Assembly: GCA_020726505.1 (NCBI GenBank)
Contig: JAHLEZ010000033.1
Span: 124,001-188,000 of the forward strand
From: Leptodontidium sp. MPI-SDFR-AT-0119
Taxonomy: Eukaryota > Ascomycota > Leotiomycetes > Helotiales > Leptodontidiaceae
Direction: 5' to 3'
Length of the DNA: 64,000 bases
The position numbers and the translations under genes were made by a program. The notes beneath the pieces are model-generated. The model did not search any database. It was not told the origin of the DNA and saw nothing but the letters and a program-made list of their open reading frames with translations. Shown piece after piece: positions 47,099-57,430 of this stretch (position 1 is its first letter; each line of letters opens with the position of its first letter).

Positions 47099-48200
47099 AG
47101 GGGGAGCCCCATGAATTTGACAGGGAGAAAGTGTCTGGTTTTGAGATTAATTCTGGACTAAAGGTAAATGGCTTGTAAGCTACAGTAACGATACTGCAAA
47201 TGGAATTTAATATATCTCCCTGCACAAGAAATTGATAGTCTGCCGGGAACTGTCAAACTGAATACATTAGTCGGTTGCGGTCACCCACATACATCCGACC
47301 TTTCTCCAATATAAGCACCTAACGATGAATCACAAGACACGCTGGAAACAGCCTGCTTTATGAGGTTAAAAATGATGCCTGCCCACCCACCGGGGGAGTC
47401 AGAGTCACAGTGTTATATGGGGCTTTTAGGATGATTAATTGAATGCCATAAGAAAATCACAGACAGTGCCAGTTATATGATGGTGCAGAGGTAATAATAC
47501 GAAAACGGGGAAAACCTTGCCTTTCTATTTGGCAAATACTATTGTCGTAATAAACCTTTATCAACCATTAAAGAACAGATGTTTTCTCCGTGCACCCTCA
47601 AAAGCAGTCCTCGCAGATACCGCGAGGACTGGTCCCTGTACGGCCCCTGGTAGAACGATTGGAGGGCAGTAACTTGGTCTCATTTCGCTGCCAGAGGTAG
47701 GCTGTAATAAGTAATACGTGTTACGAGAGCGTGCGGTGGCATACGAGCTTTTAGGGACGAGCTTTCAGAGGCGAGCTTCCGTTTTATCACTTCATTTCAA
47801 AGGAATTAAAGGTAAAAGAAGAGAGGGCTACGAAGGAAGACTCCAAGGGAAGACTACGAGGGAAGACTTTGAGGGAAGATTACGAGAAAAGAAGATTAAC
47901 AAGAAAGAAAGAGCTACGAGAGAGGAAGACTTACGGGTGAAGAAAACTCACGAAAATTTAAAGGAACGAAGAATGGAAATTTAAGAAGGGAAATATGGGA
48001 TGTAATATATAATTAGTGAAATCTAATAAAAGTATACTAATCTCGTGAAGTATAATTTTTATTTAAAATCGATGAAAGAGTTTGATTAAAGACTTATTAT
48101 ATATTCCCTTTAAAAGCGTTTCTATATATTCTACATGCTTTTCTATCAATAGAGGTGGATTGGGGATTTGTGGTACTAGAGATAGATCTGAGGACTTATA
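47099..48200. other. 3' flank of HET gene and GA-rich repeat, no clear gene
   Basis: Holds the HET 3' flank, then a purine-rich block at about 47,810-47,960 built of degenerate GGAAGACTNNGAG units. The frame 47718-47984 through it (88 codons) encodes only Lys/Arg/Glu-rich sequence and is probably not a gene. Confidence 0.45.
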
Positions 48201-48344
48201 TATCCTGTTCTGGAACGTCACATCTCTGATCTTGAGAAGAGAGAAGAGTGTTGGCGGGTTGGGAGTAAGAGCAGTGCCAGCTGCTGGAGACTGCATGGGA
48301 GTGAAGTATGGAGCGTCTGGGGCTCCTTTGTTGATTGCTGCCAT
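48201..48344 (-). pseudogene. 5' stub of an old-yellow-enzyme-type NADPH dehydrogenase gene
   Basis: The minus strand from 48344 reads MAAINKGAPDAPYFTPMQS and then LKIRDVTFQNRI, the N-terminus of fungal YqjM-type flavin oxidoreductases (usual form TLF-PLKIR-VTFQNRI-VSPM). After NRI the similarity stops: the next residues YKSSD are not the expected VSPM core, and the frame ends at 48063. The rest of a roughly 380-420-residue enzyme is absent. An intron just after NRI cannot be excluded, but no later OYE block was seen downstream. It is most likely a truncated relic. Confidence 0.55.
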
Positions 48345-48551
48345 GATCGCAATGGCAATTGAACAAACAGATCTATCTTGCAAATAACAAAGCTGACAAC
48401 GATATGCAAATGGGTATCAGTATATAAAGGACAGATTCAAAAGGGAGACGGACATGCGTGCTGCGAGGTTTAATTTATTTGGCTTTACAAATCAAGCTTT
48501 ATGTTCAAACGCCGACGCAGAGACAGAGCATTCTGCCCGACCAGACGGGTA

Positions 48552-49268
48552 CAATCGTTTTCCTAACGTGTGTCAGCGTCACCGATTTTAGCGAGCCTCA
48601 CCAACCCCCCAAAATTCGCCCCAAATCCAAAGTAGGCACCTCACCCCGCCCCTTCAATTAAATATTAAAGCTTTAAAAAAGCGAATATAATTAAAATTAA
48701 GCATAATACTAATACATATATCGATTTCTTTTGTCCTTAAGATATAACGTTAAGGTGTAAATTATTAAAAGGCTGAATTGTCGATTTTTAGCCTCGCGAG
48801 CTGGCTCTTGGTCGCAAATTTAAGCCGCAAACTCTCGATTTTGCCCTCGAATATTACTTTACAACTATACCTTCAATTAAACTAATAATTACATGTAATT
48901 AATTGTTACTTGTTAGTCTTAAATCGTTTCTATTTTTTATATTACTTAAGAGCTTGTTTATAGAGTTAGAAGAGGTGCCCAAAATCGTAGGTTTGCGGCT
49001 TAAATTTGCGACCGAGAGCTAGCTCGCGAGGCTGAAATGCCATTTTCGCCCTTTTGTAATTCACACCTTTAAAGTACCTTTATAATACTTAAAAATATAG
49101 TACATATACTAAAATTATGTTAAATTTTCATTATATTAATTTTTTTTTAAGCTTTAATAATTAATTATGGGGCAGGGGGAGGTGTCTCCCCGTTGCCTCC
49201 TCGCGAATTTGAGGGTTGGTGAGGCTCGCTAAAATCGGTGACGCTGACACACGTTAGGAAAACGATTG
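48552..49268. mobile_element. long-palindrome MITE (717 bp) with TA target site
   Basis: The ends CAATCGTTTTCCTAACGTG and their inverted copy are perfect for over 50 bp and flanked by TA (48550-48551, 49269-49270). The inverted similarity continues inward with gaps through the whole arm. It includes a second strongly conserved block, GCCTCGCGAGCT...CGCAAATTTAAGCCGCAAAC (about 48,790-48,833, mirrored at about 48,990-49,032). Nearly the entire element can thus fold into one hairpin with a loop of about 120 bp. No coding frame is present. The TA target and size suggest a non-autonomous Tc1/mariner/pogo-type or foldback element. Confidence 0.85.
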
Positions 49269-49269
49269 T

Positions 49270-52200
49270 AGCTGATTTGTCAGCTGTGCTGGGCGGTGAA
49301 TTCGAGGAGACGCCAGCGGCCGCTTGAGAACTTCACATCACCTCCTCGAGCGCAATAATCATATCCGCTCGAATATCTTTTGTCAAGCTGTGGGAAGTCT
49401 CCCCCAACTGAAGTGATGGATACAGTCTGAATGATAAAGAAGGTGATGAATAATGAATGCATGTTCGCATTTGTTCTCCAAGTAATTGCTGGCAAGTGCT
49501 GCTTGTCAAACTTCTGACCATTTGCCGCGGAAGTTGGCCGTGTTGTTTGTCTGTCTTCTTTGAATCTTCTCAATCTTGCTTCTCTTTGGAACCAGGTCTT
49601 CAGTTGAGAAGGAGCTGAACTTTCGTACTCGCATTCATTTCCAAAGATCCTTTGCTCCTGGATGTATGGAATTGGAGACAGAGTATGCATGGCTATACCA
49701 CAGCCACCCTAGACCTTGCACTGAAGCAGAACAAGGTGCGAGAAAGAAATGAAAAGGTACTCTTTGAACGTTGAAGCTGTCACAATTAGCCTCCTTAGGG
49801 TTTCAATCTGGAAGGCCCTCATTGATAGCTTTCCGTATATGTCTCTCGCGCTGCCCGTTGACTTGCCAGCAGTGCTTTCTCCAAGGCTAGGGGCAGCCAG
49901 AACCCAGGCACTCTTGAAGCAATGCCCAACACTCCAACTGGTTGTATATGCCTGCCTGTCCCTGCAACTGGCTTGCTTTACACATTTGTAGTTTCTCGAC
50001 GTCCAGCAGTGGAGGCACCTTGGGGTCTTCTGCCAAGGCAATCGAGATCCGAAGACCCCCCAAGCTCAGTTTCTTCGGGGAGTTTCGGTTCTGAAGCAGA
50101 TTATGGCAAGAATTCGCTGATTGTATCAACAATTTCGTTCGGAAACTTACAGACCAACTAAACAGGAGGGAAAAAGACAATTGACAACGTTGCCCCTCCT
50201 TCATTCACTCCTCTCTCTCATAACCCACCCTCACCCTCACCAATACCAATACAAACCCCCAATTGCAAGTCAAAAGTTCATAACACGGAATCACTTCATA
50301 TCCCCCTATCTTGTCTGTCCAATTCCGCCTTCATTCGTCCCTCAGACCACATATCTAAGCTTCGCATCTGTTAGCGTAGAATCCACTTCTATTTCCGCAA
50401 ATGCCTTCACTATGTTTCCGACGTCCGCCATCATCCTCGCTGTATATCTTCCTAGTCTCATAGTTTCGCTTTGTCTTCTGCTAAGTTCTTGCTCTAGGCC
50501 TGTCTCATGGTTCTGAAGTTTATTCAAAGGTGGTTGATCGAAGCCAGAACTTGTTGGAATTGAGCAAGAGCATCACACTTGGATTCCAGGGTTAAGCATC
50601 GTGGTGTTACGGAGAATCCTGGGCGACCACTGCGTTCCAGAGAGAAATATTCTAGGAGCCGGTATAGGCCTGGGAACCGGATAGTTCCTGGAAACGTAGC
50701 CCCTAGGAGCCAATACGGTCCTGGGGGCTACCAGTACCTACTCATCTCATTCAATTATAATTACAAGTAAACCGGGATTTGACGACAAAATTATGGCCAA
50801 CTCTGCTCCACAGTGACACTGATGACGCTTCTGTTGAAGAGAAGACATGTTCATGAGCTACAAATATATCGCGAAAGAGACGTTCACGCTCCTCAAGTGG
50901 CACGCTGTTGCTGGATTATTTTACTGCTATTGAAATGCCAGCAAGCTCTAACGCAACGTTCTCGCTCGAGGAGAAACTCTGGATCAAAAGGCAAGCAAGG
51001 GGCAGCCTGCAAGCATTTCGTTTCTCTGTCGACTTCTGTATCCTAGGCTGGATGGTACCAATTGTACCGTGGGTTCAGCTTTAGGGTATGAAGGTTCTGA
51101 GGAGGTCTGCAGGCAGGGCAGATGCGCCAGATGGACCGATGGGGCTGGTTGCGGCCGTGAAGTCTTGTCTGTTCTTGCGCCAAGAAAGGTTATGGCGTAA
51201 CCCACATGCTCATTTGCATCCAGGAGCAGTTGGCCAAGACCTTGTGTTGTCTGAAGGTGTCAGCAGTTGATAGAAAAGAGAGAATATAGGCAGATGATAG
51301 TTCGCAGGGTTGTTCATTGGCGCACATGGAGCACTTGACTCCATTATTGGACCAACATGCAAAAGCTCTTACCTACAGTCATCATCTTCCTGATGTCCGG
51401 CACCTAGAAACTCATGTGGCGCTTGGGCGTAACCTGAAGCTTTATCCTCGCTCTCTGCCATTAGGACTTCTGATCCCAGGGTATGCTTATGCATGTTCAT
51501 CTTTCTAAAAATTTGCTACTTAAGAGGCTTTTAACGAGGAACGGCAGGCCAGAAGCTCTGGGTAAGTGTAAATTCGGGTATTTTTCATCAAAATTGATCC
51601 TTTACCGTCTATAAGTCATGCATTCGGTCTTATTTCAAGTGTCTCATGGCCTCTTCTACTGATGCGAGCGACCGATCTTCTCTGGTCCATCAGGCCCGAA
51701 TGTAGGTGTGTGCTTGGACGACTGGAGATTCGCTTGATAGACGGATGAATTTGCAATCAACGAGGCTCTTTCTATAGAGCCGGATCTCTCCGATCCTTGT
51801 GATGTGCTGGGGTACAAGTGCGTTGATGTAGGAGATTGCTTCGTTCAATTGAGAACAGCCGAGTTGATCTGACTTGTTGCGGTGGGAAAAGTCAAAATTT
51901 CTGTTTCCAGAAGAAATAGCCGGGGTCAGTCATATCGTCTATCGTTAACGATATCTACTATAACGCACTGCGGCGAATTGCTTTGAAAGCAGTAAACTGG
52001 GATATTGTAGGTGCCGAGGTCATAGTCACCATATTCTCATATGTGGGATCAGCGATTGCAACGACTTTCACAGTTTATGTAGTGCTAATGGCAATCTTAT
52101 CACATAATACGTGAATTCCTGAATGCATGGCTCCATTTCTTGATGAGAACACACTTCTCTACAGTATACCTGCTCCCACCTTAGGACTGACCGACAGAAC

Positions 52201-53659
52201 TCCTCCCCCGAGCAGATACCCAAAGACAACCATTACACAGAAATCTCACGTCCTTTCCAACTTCATTCAGAGGCCGCTCCTTTGTTAAGCACCTCTCCAC
52301 CACGTCGAATTTGTCGACTATAACAATATGATTCGCTATCTTAATGTCGGCCATGGTGTCACGTAAGGGTTTCGACGCTGCCAGAAGCCTTATCTTGTCC
52401 AACTGATCCTCAGCTTCATCAAATTCCTCGCCAACATCTTCGCTTAACGAATCCCCGGTTACAGTCGCCTTGCACCCGAGGCAATCTGGGCAGATTGTGC
52501 AACAGGCGACCTTCACGGAATCGGCGCCAGCGCCGATGCGGAGGAACTTCCATGCCCCAACAATATGGACACACACCATATATGATTTCCATGTCATGAG
52601 GAGACATCGATAGCATGAGAGGCAGAAGAAGACTTCCGTTTTGAGATGAATGAGGATAGCCATGATGCTTGAACTAAACTGATGCTACGCAAAATAGGGG
52701 TTTGGTAGGACCAGGCGGTGGGAGCGAATACGTATGATGTTGAAGTACTGGGATACTAATATACTCAAAAACAAGCTATGGATATGCAAATTAGCATACT
52801 CGGAAACGAGCTCCAAAAGCTCTGGCACTGATATAGAAGACTTGAGAGCTACATTAGGGGGTCCGCCTTCCAGGGCGTGCCTTCAAAACCACGAATAGTT
52901 GGTTTGTACTTTCCCATGGTGATAGCTCGAGGGATAGTGTTGAAGGACACGGCTGTCATGATGACATTATATGGCTGGGAGGAGAACCTTGCACATCCGC
53001 TTCTAGAAGTCATCGTCACATTACACTGGGTTGATTTCATTTGATCACATAAATGCTTACACAGCTGTCTGCCTGCTTACTTTTGAATCGTTTTGCTTTG
53101 AACTACTCTACCAACAGTACTAGCAGCCTGGCAATTGATTATGGAACTTCACGAAACAGGCCGCACTGAAATATTACGCGTGCCTGGCGAGTTTAACACC
53201 CGAAAACGTTGCTAAGACCGAAGTATGCCACCAATTAAGTTAAACTGCCGTGATGTTTATCCACTCTTCTGTAGTGATGTATTTACATTGACCCCTTTAG
53301 CTGATTTCTTGTCCGCAAATTTATCAGATGCAAATAGGTCGATACTAGAGCTGAACTCGTCGGCAGTGGGTAATGGAAGGCACACTGATCACAGAATAAA
53401 ACTACATACGGGACCCTAATATGATTCGAGAATGTGGCGTCTATTCTGACACGTGCTGTTCTGGAGTCGCAGGAGAGTACGACGAATTCGAGGGTGCCAA
53501 AGATACCCTGTAAAGCTGAAGCCGGCAAGGCCCGCAAGAGCCAATAGAGCCGAGTCTAGTTCAATTCTATCATCACGAATAGTGTGAGCTCAATAGTGTG
53601 GTGTCGTACGGCAGTTTGATAGCTAGGATTTCATTTTCAAATTGACTGCTGATATAACT
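49270..53659. other. GC-balanced stretch with scattered open frames, no gene recognised with confidence
   Basis: Overlapping minus-strand frames at 49280-50204 and 50342-50527 (EQELSRRQSETMRLGRYTAR, helical) have gene-like composition, but I could not build a consistent spliced model. A palindromic motif shared with 426-512 is at 51188-51202. 51,300-52,150 and 52,700-53,650 show nothing recognisable. The Cys-rich frame at 52181-52663 is listed separately. Confidence 0.4.
52181..52663 (-). CDS. hypothetical cysteine-rich protein, 160 aa
   Basis: This single frame starts MAILIHLKTEVFFCLSCYRC and carries further clusters CCTICPDCLGC (about residues 54-64) and CNGC (about 143-146), so metal binding is possible. 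The middle part is acidic (SEDVGEEFDEAEDQ). No family is recognised and no signal peptide is obvious. A shorter frame in another phase (52419-52616) overlaps it. The start Met is the first in the frame. It could be one exon of a longer gene or a chance frame; GC-balanced context and the clustered cysteines are the only support. Confidence 0.3.
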   Translation of the reverse strand: MAILIHLKTEVFFCLSCYRCLLMTWKSYMVCVHIVGAWKFLRIGAGADSVKVACCTICPDCLGCKATVTGDSLSEDVGEEFDEAEDQLDKIRLLAASKPLRDTMADIKIANHIVIVDKFDVVERCLTKERPLNEVGKDVRFLCNGCLWVSARGRSSVGQS

Positions 53660-53661
53660 TA

Positions 53662-55755
53662 AGTGCCCCCCCTGGTTTCCGGCCGCCTCGCTTAACTCAC
53701 CGCTATTTACACCCTCCCACTTTAATAATTAATAACTTCTTTATTCTTTAATTAATTCTTCTGAAATTCAGAATTTACATTCTTGTTATAATAAAGCCTT
53801 AATACACCGAGTACGACATTAACTATGTACTTAGAGAAGTAGAGAATAGAAAGTCCTTACGGAAGGCTGCCTTAGAGTAGGGAGTTCTTAGGTCTATACT
53901 ACAAGGCCGACAATCTACTTCCGAATCACACTAAGAAGGCGCTAGTTATCTTCAAAGGCTTCCTATAGTAGTTGAAGATCGATTAGCTAAATGGGTTCTT
54001 AATCAAGAGGCCTTTAGTCGTGGCGTTACTTATACGTAAATCAAGGTTTTTAGAAAACGACTTCTAGCTCTTCAAGGGGACTATTTACTACTTAGAAAAA
54101 AGTAAATATACCAGTTTTTAGTACGCCACTTTGTTCTTAAGACTAAAAGGTAACTTAACGTCGATTTAGTACGTGTGAATTGCGCTATAACTGAGGTTAT
54201 TTAATTATAGTTTTAAAAACTAGAAGTCCTAGTAATGTTACGGCTAGCAAGAGGTTAATACAGCGAGTTAACTCTAGCTTTGTATTTAGGCCTAAAGCTA
54301 CGCTCAGAATCGAGAAGAAAAGACAAGGAGAAAAGGAGAGCTCTCCGTAAGAGGGAGCTCGAGTATAAATACATGAAGGACCCTCCTAATGGGGTCTAGC
54401 GTAGTCGAACGCCATTCACATCAACATGTCGCAGGCTCGCCACCTAGTCTTCCCTATTAGGCTTAGCGCCGTCGCATAGCCAGCGATGCTACGAGCCCGT
54501 GTCGGTTAGAATACGAGGCGCATCGTAGGTCGTAACAAGTAATTAAGGCTATTCTAGTTACGTAACGATAGAATATAGACGAAGCTAGTATTATAAAAGG
54601 TTATAGAGTTAATAAATATATTATAAGGTATACTAAATGAGCGAGAGTTCAAGGGAAACAGCCTAGTTCACGTGCCTAGACCTCGTTAATCAAGTGTATA
54701 TTAGTTATAGGAGCGTCAACTAAATCTCTTGTAATTTATAAGAGTAAAACTATTTAATTGCAATAGTTTCCAGCTTAATTAAACTTATTTAAGTCTTAGT
54801 ACTTTACTACGATAGAGAATAGGTAGACAACTAATACTACTACTCTTAAATAACTTAAGAAGATATTTATTTCGCAAACTAAACCACATAATCATTTAGC
54901 TCGATTACTTATTCTAAATAGCCATAATAGTTATAAGACTACTAAATTCTTATAGAGGTGCTATTAACATAATATATACCTTCTATTTTTACTTACATAT
55001 ACGTTACACGTCTTATAACCTTTAGATTTATTGATTTTCTCTTCACTAAAGGCTACCTACTAAAAAGAGCTATATATATTAAGTTTTTTAATCGATTTAA
55101 CACTAATTAGAAAGCGCAACTTTCTCTTATACTATTAAAAGGCACGCAAAGCTAGTATTACACCTAGTAATATTAAGGCTGGTTAGAAAGCTAGTAGGTT
55201 ATAGCCAGTCTCTATTACTAAGCCTCTAATAAGTCGATTATTACTAGAGAATAGTAATAAATCAATCGAACCGACTTCTTAAGACATACTTACCTTACTT
55301 TTAGAGCCTCCAAAAACACCTTTACTTTTCTCTACTTTAAAAGGCCGAAGAGATCTTTACTTAAAATTACAGACTTTAGCGAATTCATTATATAATTAAC
55401 TTCTAACTCAACGTATACTCTTTAAGAAGATTACTAAGGGGTTTGACTAAAAGGATTTTAATTTAAGGCAAGCTAATATGCGGATTTAAGAGCTAGAGGC
55501 TAAATTAGAGCAGTTAAAGCCAAGGAAACGTAAGAAGGTTTAAATAAGTCTAAATTCTAAGTTTATTATAACACGTGTTATTTAGAAGGCTCAAATTACA
55601 ACTAGAGCTCGTGAAATTAGAGCTATAGAATTAGAATTAAAAGGAGACTCAGATTCTACGGAGTTATTAATAGAAGTTAATGTAACGTAGAGTTATTAGG
55701 TAAAGAATAGAAGGTACTGAAATTAAGCGAGGTGGCCAGAAAGGGGGGGGGGACT
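53662..55755 (+). mobile_element. pogo/Fot1-like transposon, RIP-degraded, carrying a solo LTR
   Basis: Inverted ends AGTGCCCCCCC...CCTCGC and GCGAGGTGGCC...GGGGGACT are flanked by TA (53660-53661, 55756-55757). The interior aligns throughout with the transposon at 33264-35092, but with many C-to-T and G-to-A changes and stops in the transposase. Subtracting the 302-bp solo LTR and its 5-bp target copy leaves 1787 bp, close to the 1829 bp of the other copy. Confidence 0.88.
54236..54537 (-). repeat. solo LTR (302 bp) with TSD AGTAA
   Basis: This is the reverse-complement copy of 15118-15419, from TGTTACGGC to CGTAACA. AGTAA lies at 54231-54235 and 54538-54542. It sits inside the degraded pogo transposase and so inserted after that element. 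Confidence 0.92.
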
Positions 55756-56054
55756 TACATCACGGTTAACAACTTACCCTTTGGATTGTTGTAAGATAAC
55801 TGACTATGTGCCTCTTTCCTACACCTTTTTGAGTGGTTTAAAAGGTTTCCCTGACGCCATTGTAAGGATGAATCCCAAAACAAAATCTTCAGGAAACAAG
55901 CTTAGTATTGAATCTAAATCATCCTTGGCCTCTTATACTGCAGATGAATTACGGAGATGTAGGGAATAAGTTTAGGCTCACTGCCCGCAGCGGCAGAAAA
56001 GCCGGCAGAATCTGAAGCAGGAGGCAATCGAAGATATTTCTATTCTATACTCAA

Positions 56055-56720
56055 TTAATATGGTCTAAAGAAACGATCTAAGTCAATTACAGCTTGCATA
56101 CGCTTCGGCATACTTTCAATCAGTTCACGCAAAAGTCTCGGTGTAACTACTTCGTTTCAAGCCTCGATTATCTTCAGTTTTTGGCCTGTGTAAGACTAGA
56201 ATTTGCAATCTTCGTACTTCCACTGTAAGGCTATAACTGCAATTGCAAGATTTGTAATGAGCTCTTTTGTTTCTTCTGCAGCGTGCCCCGGGGCGTTGTC
56301 TTGCATAAAAAGGAGCTCACGGAGCTAACCTTCTAACCCGTCAATATCACAAAGATATTAGTGGAGGTTTATCATACCAAACATATCAGCAACTCGTAAT
56401 ATATCGAGAAGACCGTCAATATTCTTGGCTGTGCTCTCAAAGTCTTGACTCGACTCGGGTGGAAGGGCGACCAGTCGACCTTGTGCGGTTCTGTTTTTCC
56501 GCAGTATATTGCAAATCCCATAGTCTCATACAACACCCGGAACTTTATAGGAACTTTACCACTTTCTGCAAAACCAGAGTTAGGGTCGAATAGCGCTTTG
56601 AAATAGTGTAACTAGGAAATTAGCATCCTTTTGACGCAGTGATGGCCCGTCCGTCAGCTATGATTGTGGTTGGATCAGGTAGCTTTTCCTTCAAGTATAC
56701 AGTGCTCATGGCTTAGGATC
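56055..56720 (-). pseudogene. Tc1/mariner-type transposase remnant
   Basis: The minus strand reads LFMQDNAPGHAAEETKELI (56,250-56,312), the second catalytic Asp block of Tc1-type DDE transposases, and ends LIESMPKRMQAVIDLD (56,074-56,125), the usual C-terminal block. Between them are a stop and altered residues. Upstream pieces to about 56,720 fit the front of the catalytic domain only in broken frames. No terminal repeats were found. Base composition is not AT-rich, so decay here is not dominated by RIP. Confidence 0.7.
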
Positions 56721-57430
56721 TCACAGGTCCACCATGACTAACTTCAGGCCAACGTATTGCGTCCGCTTCGTAACCGTCTGTTTCGAACTTCAGTAGATAG
56801 TTATAACGTCCCGAAGTACTAGACAGTTTTGAGCAACATTTCTGCTTGAGCCTGTCGAAGAAGGGCATCGAAATATGCACCAGCCTCTTTCATGAAAAAT
56901 CGGTCCTTAAGCACCTGGTTGAAGCCGCAAGGTATTCGAGAGAAGGACGCGCCTCGTTGAATGAGGAAGTCGACGGAAGGGCCGCGCCCAGTCTCGCGAA
57001 TGTTGTCTTCCAGCTGTCTATCAAGATATCGGGATCCGTGTTCTGTCATGATAGTGTGTTTTTAGTAGATGCTGTCATAGCGGTGTGTTTTTTTTCCGAG
57101 TGTGGTTACGGGTTTAAAAGTAATTGTCGATTCTAGCCGCTTCCTCCAGTTGCAAAGCCTCCAACATTGACTAACTAAGGCGGGAGCACATGGTAACCTT
57201 AGGCTACAATATGACGACAAGAGACGACTAACCGGAAATTATTTTAGTGCTGAAGTGTGGCTTGTACTGTATGAGATCCCTTTATTGTTTGACTATCCGA
57301 TCTGTCCAAGATACAATTCTGCTGCTCAAAACTATACTCAATACGCGGCCCTTGAAGATACAGGATTATTGTAATGATCACTAGCACGCTGAGGTGACTT
57401 TAGCATATAGAATAACTGGAGGGACACTGA
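56721..57430. other. GC-balanced flank, no gene recognised
   Basis: Opposed frames at 56819-57049 (minus, 76 codons) and 56846-57136 (plus, 96 codons) overlap and have no recognised motif. The minus frame might belong to the Tc1 remnant's 5' side. Confidence 0.35.
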
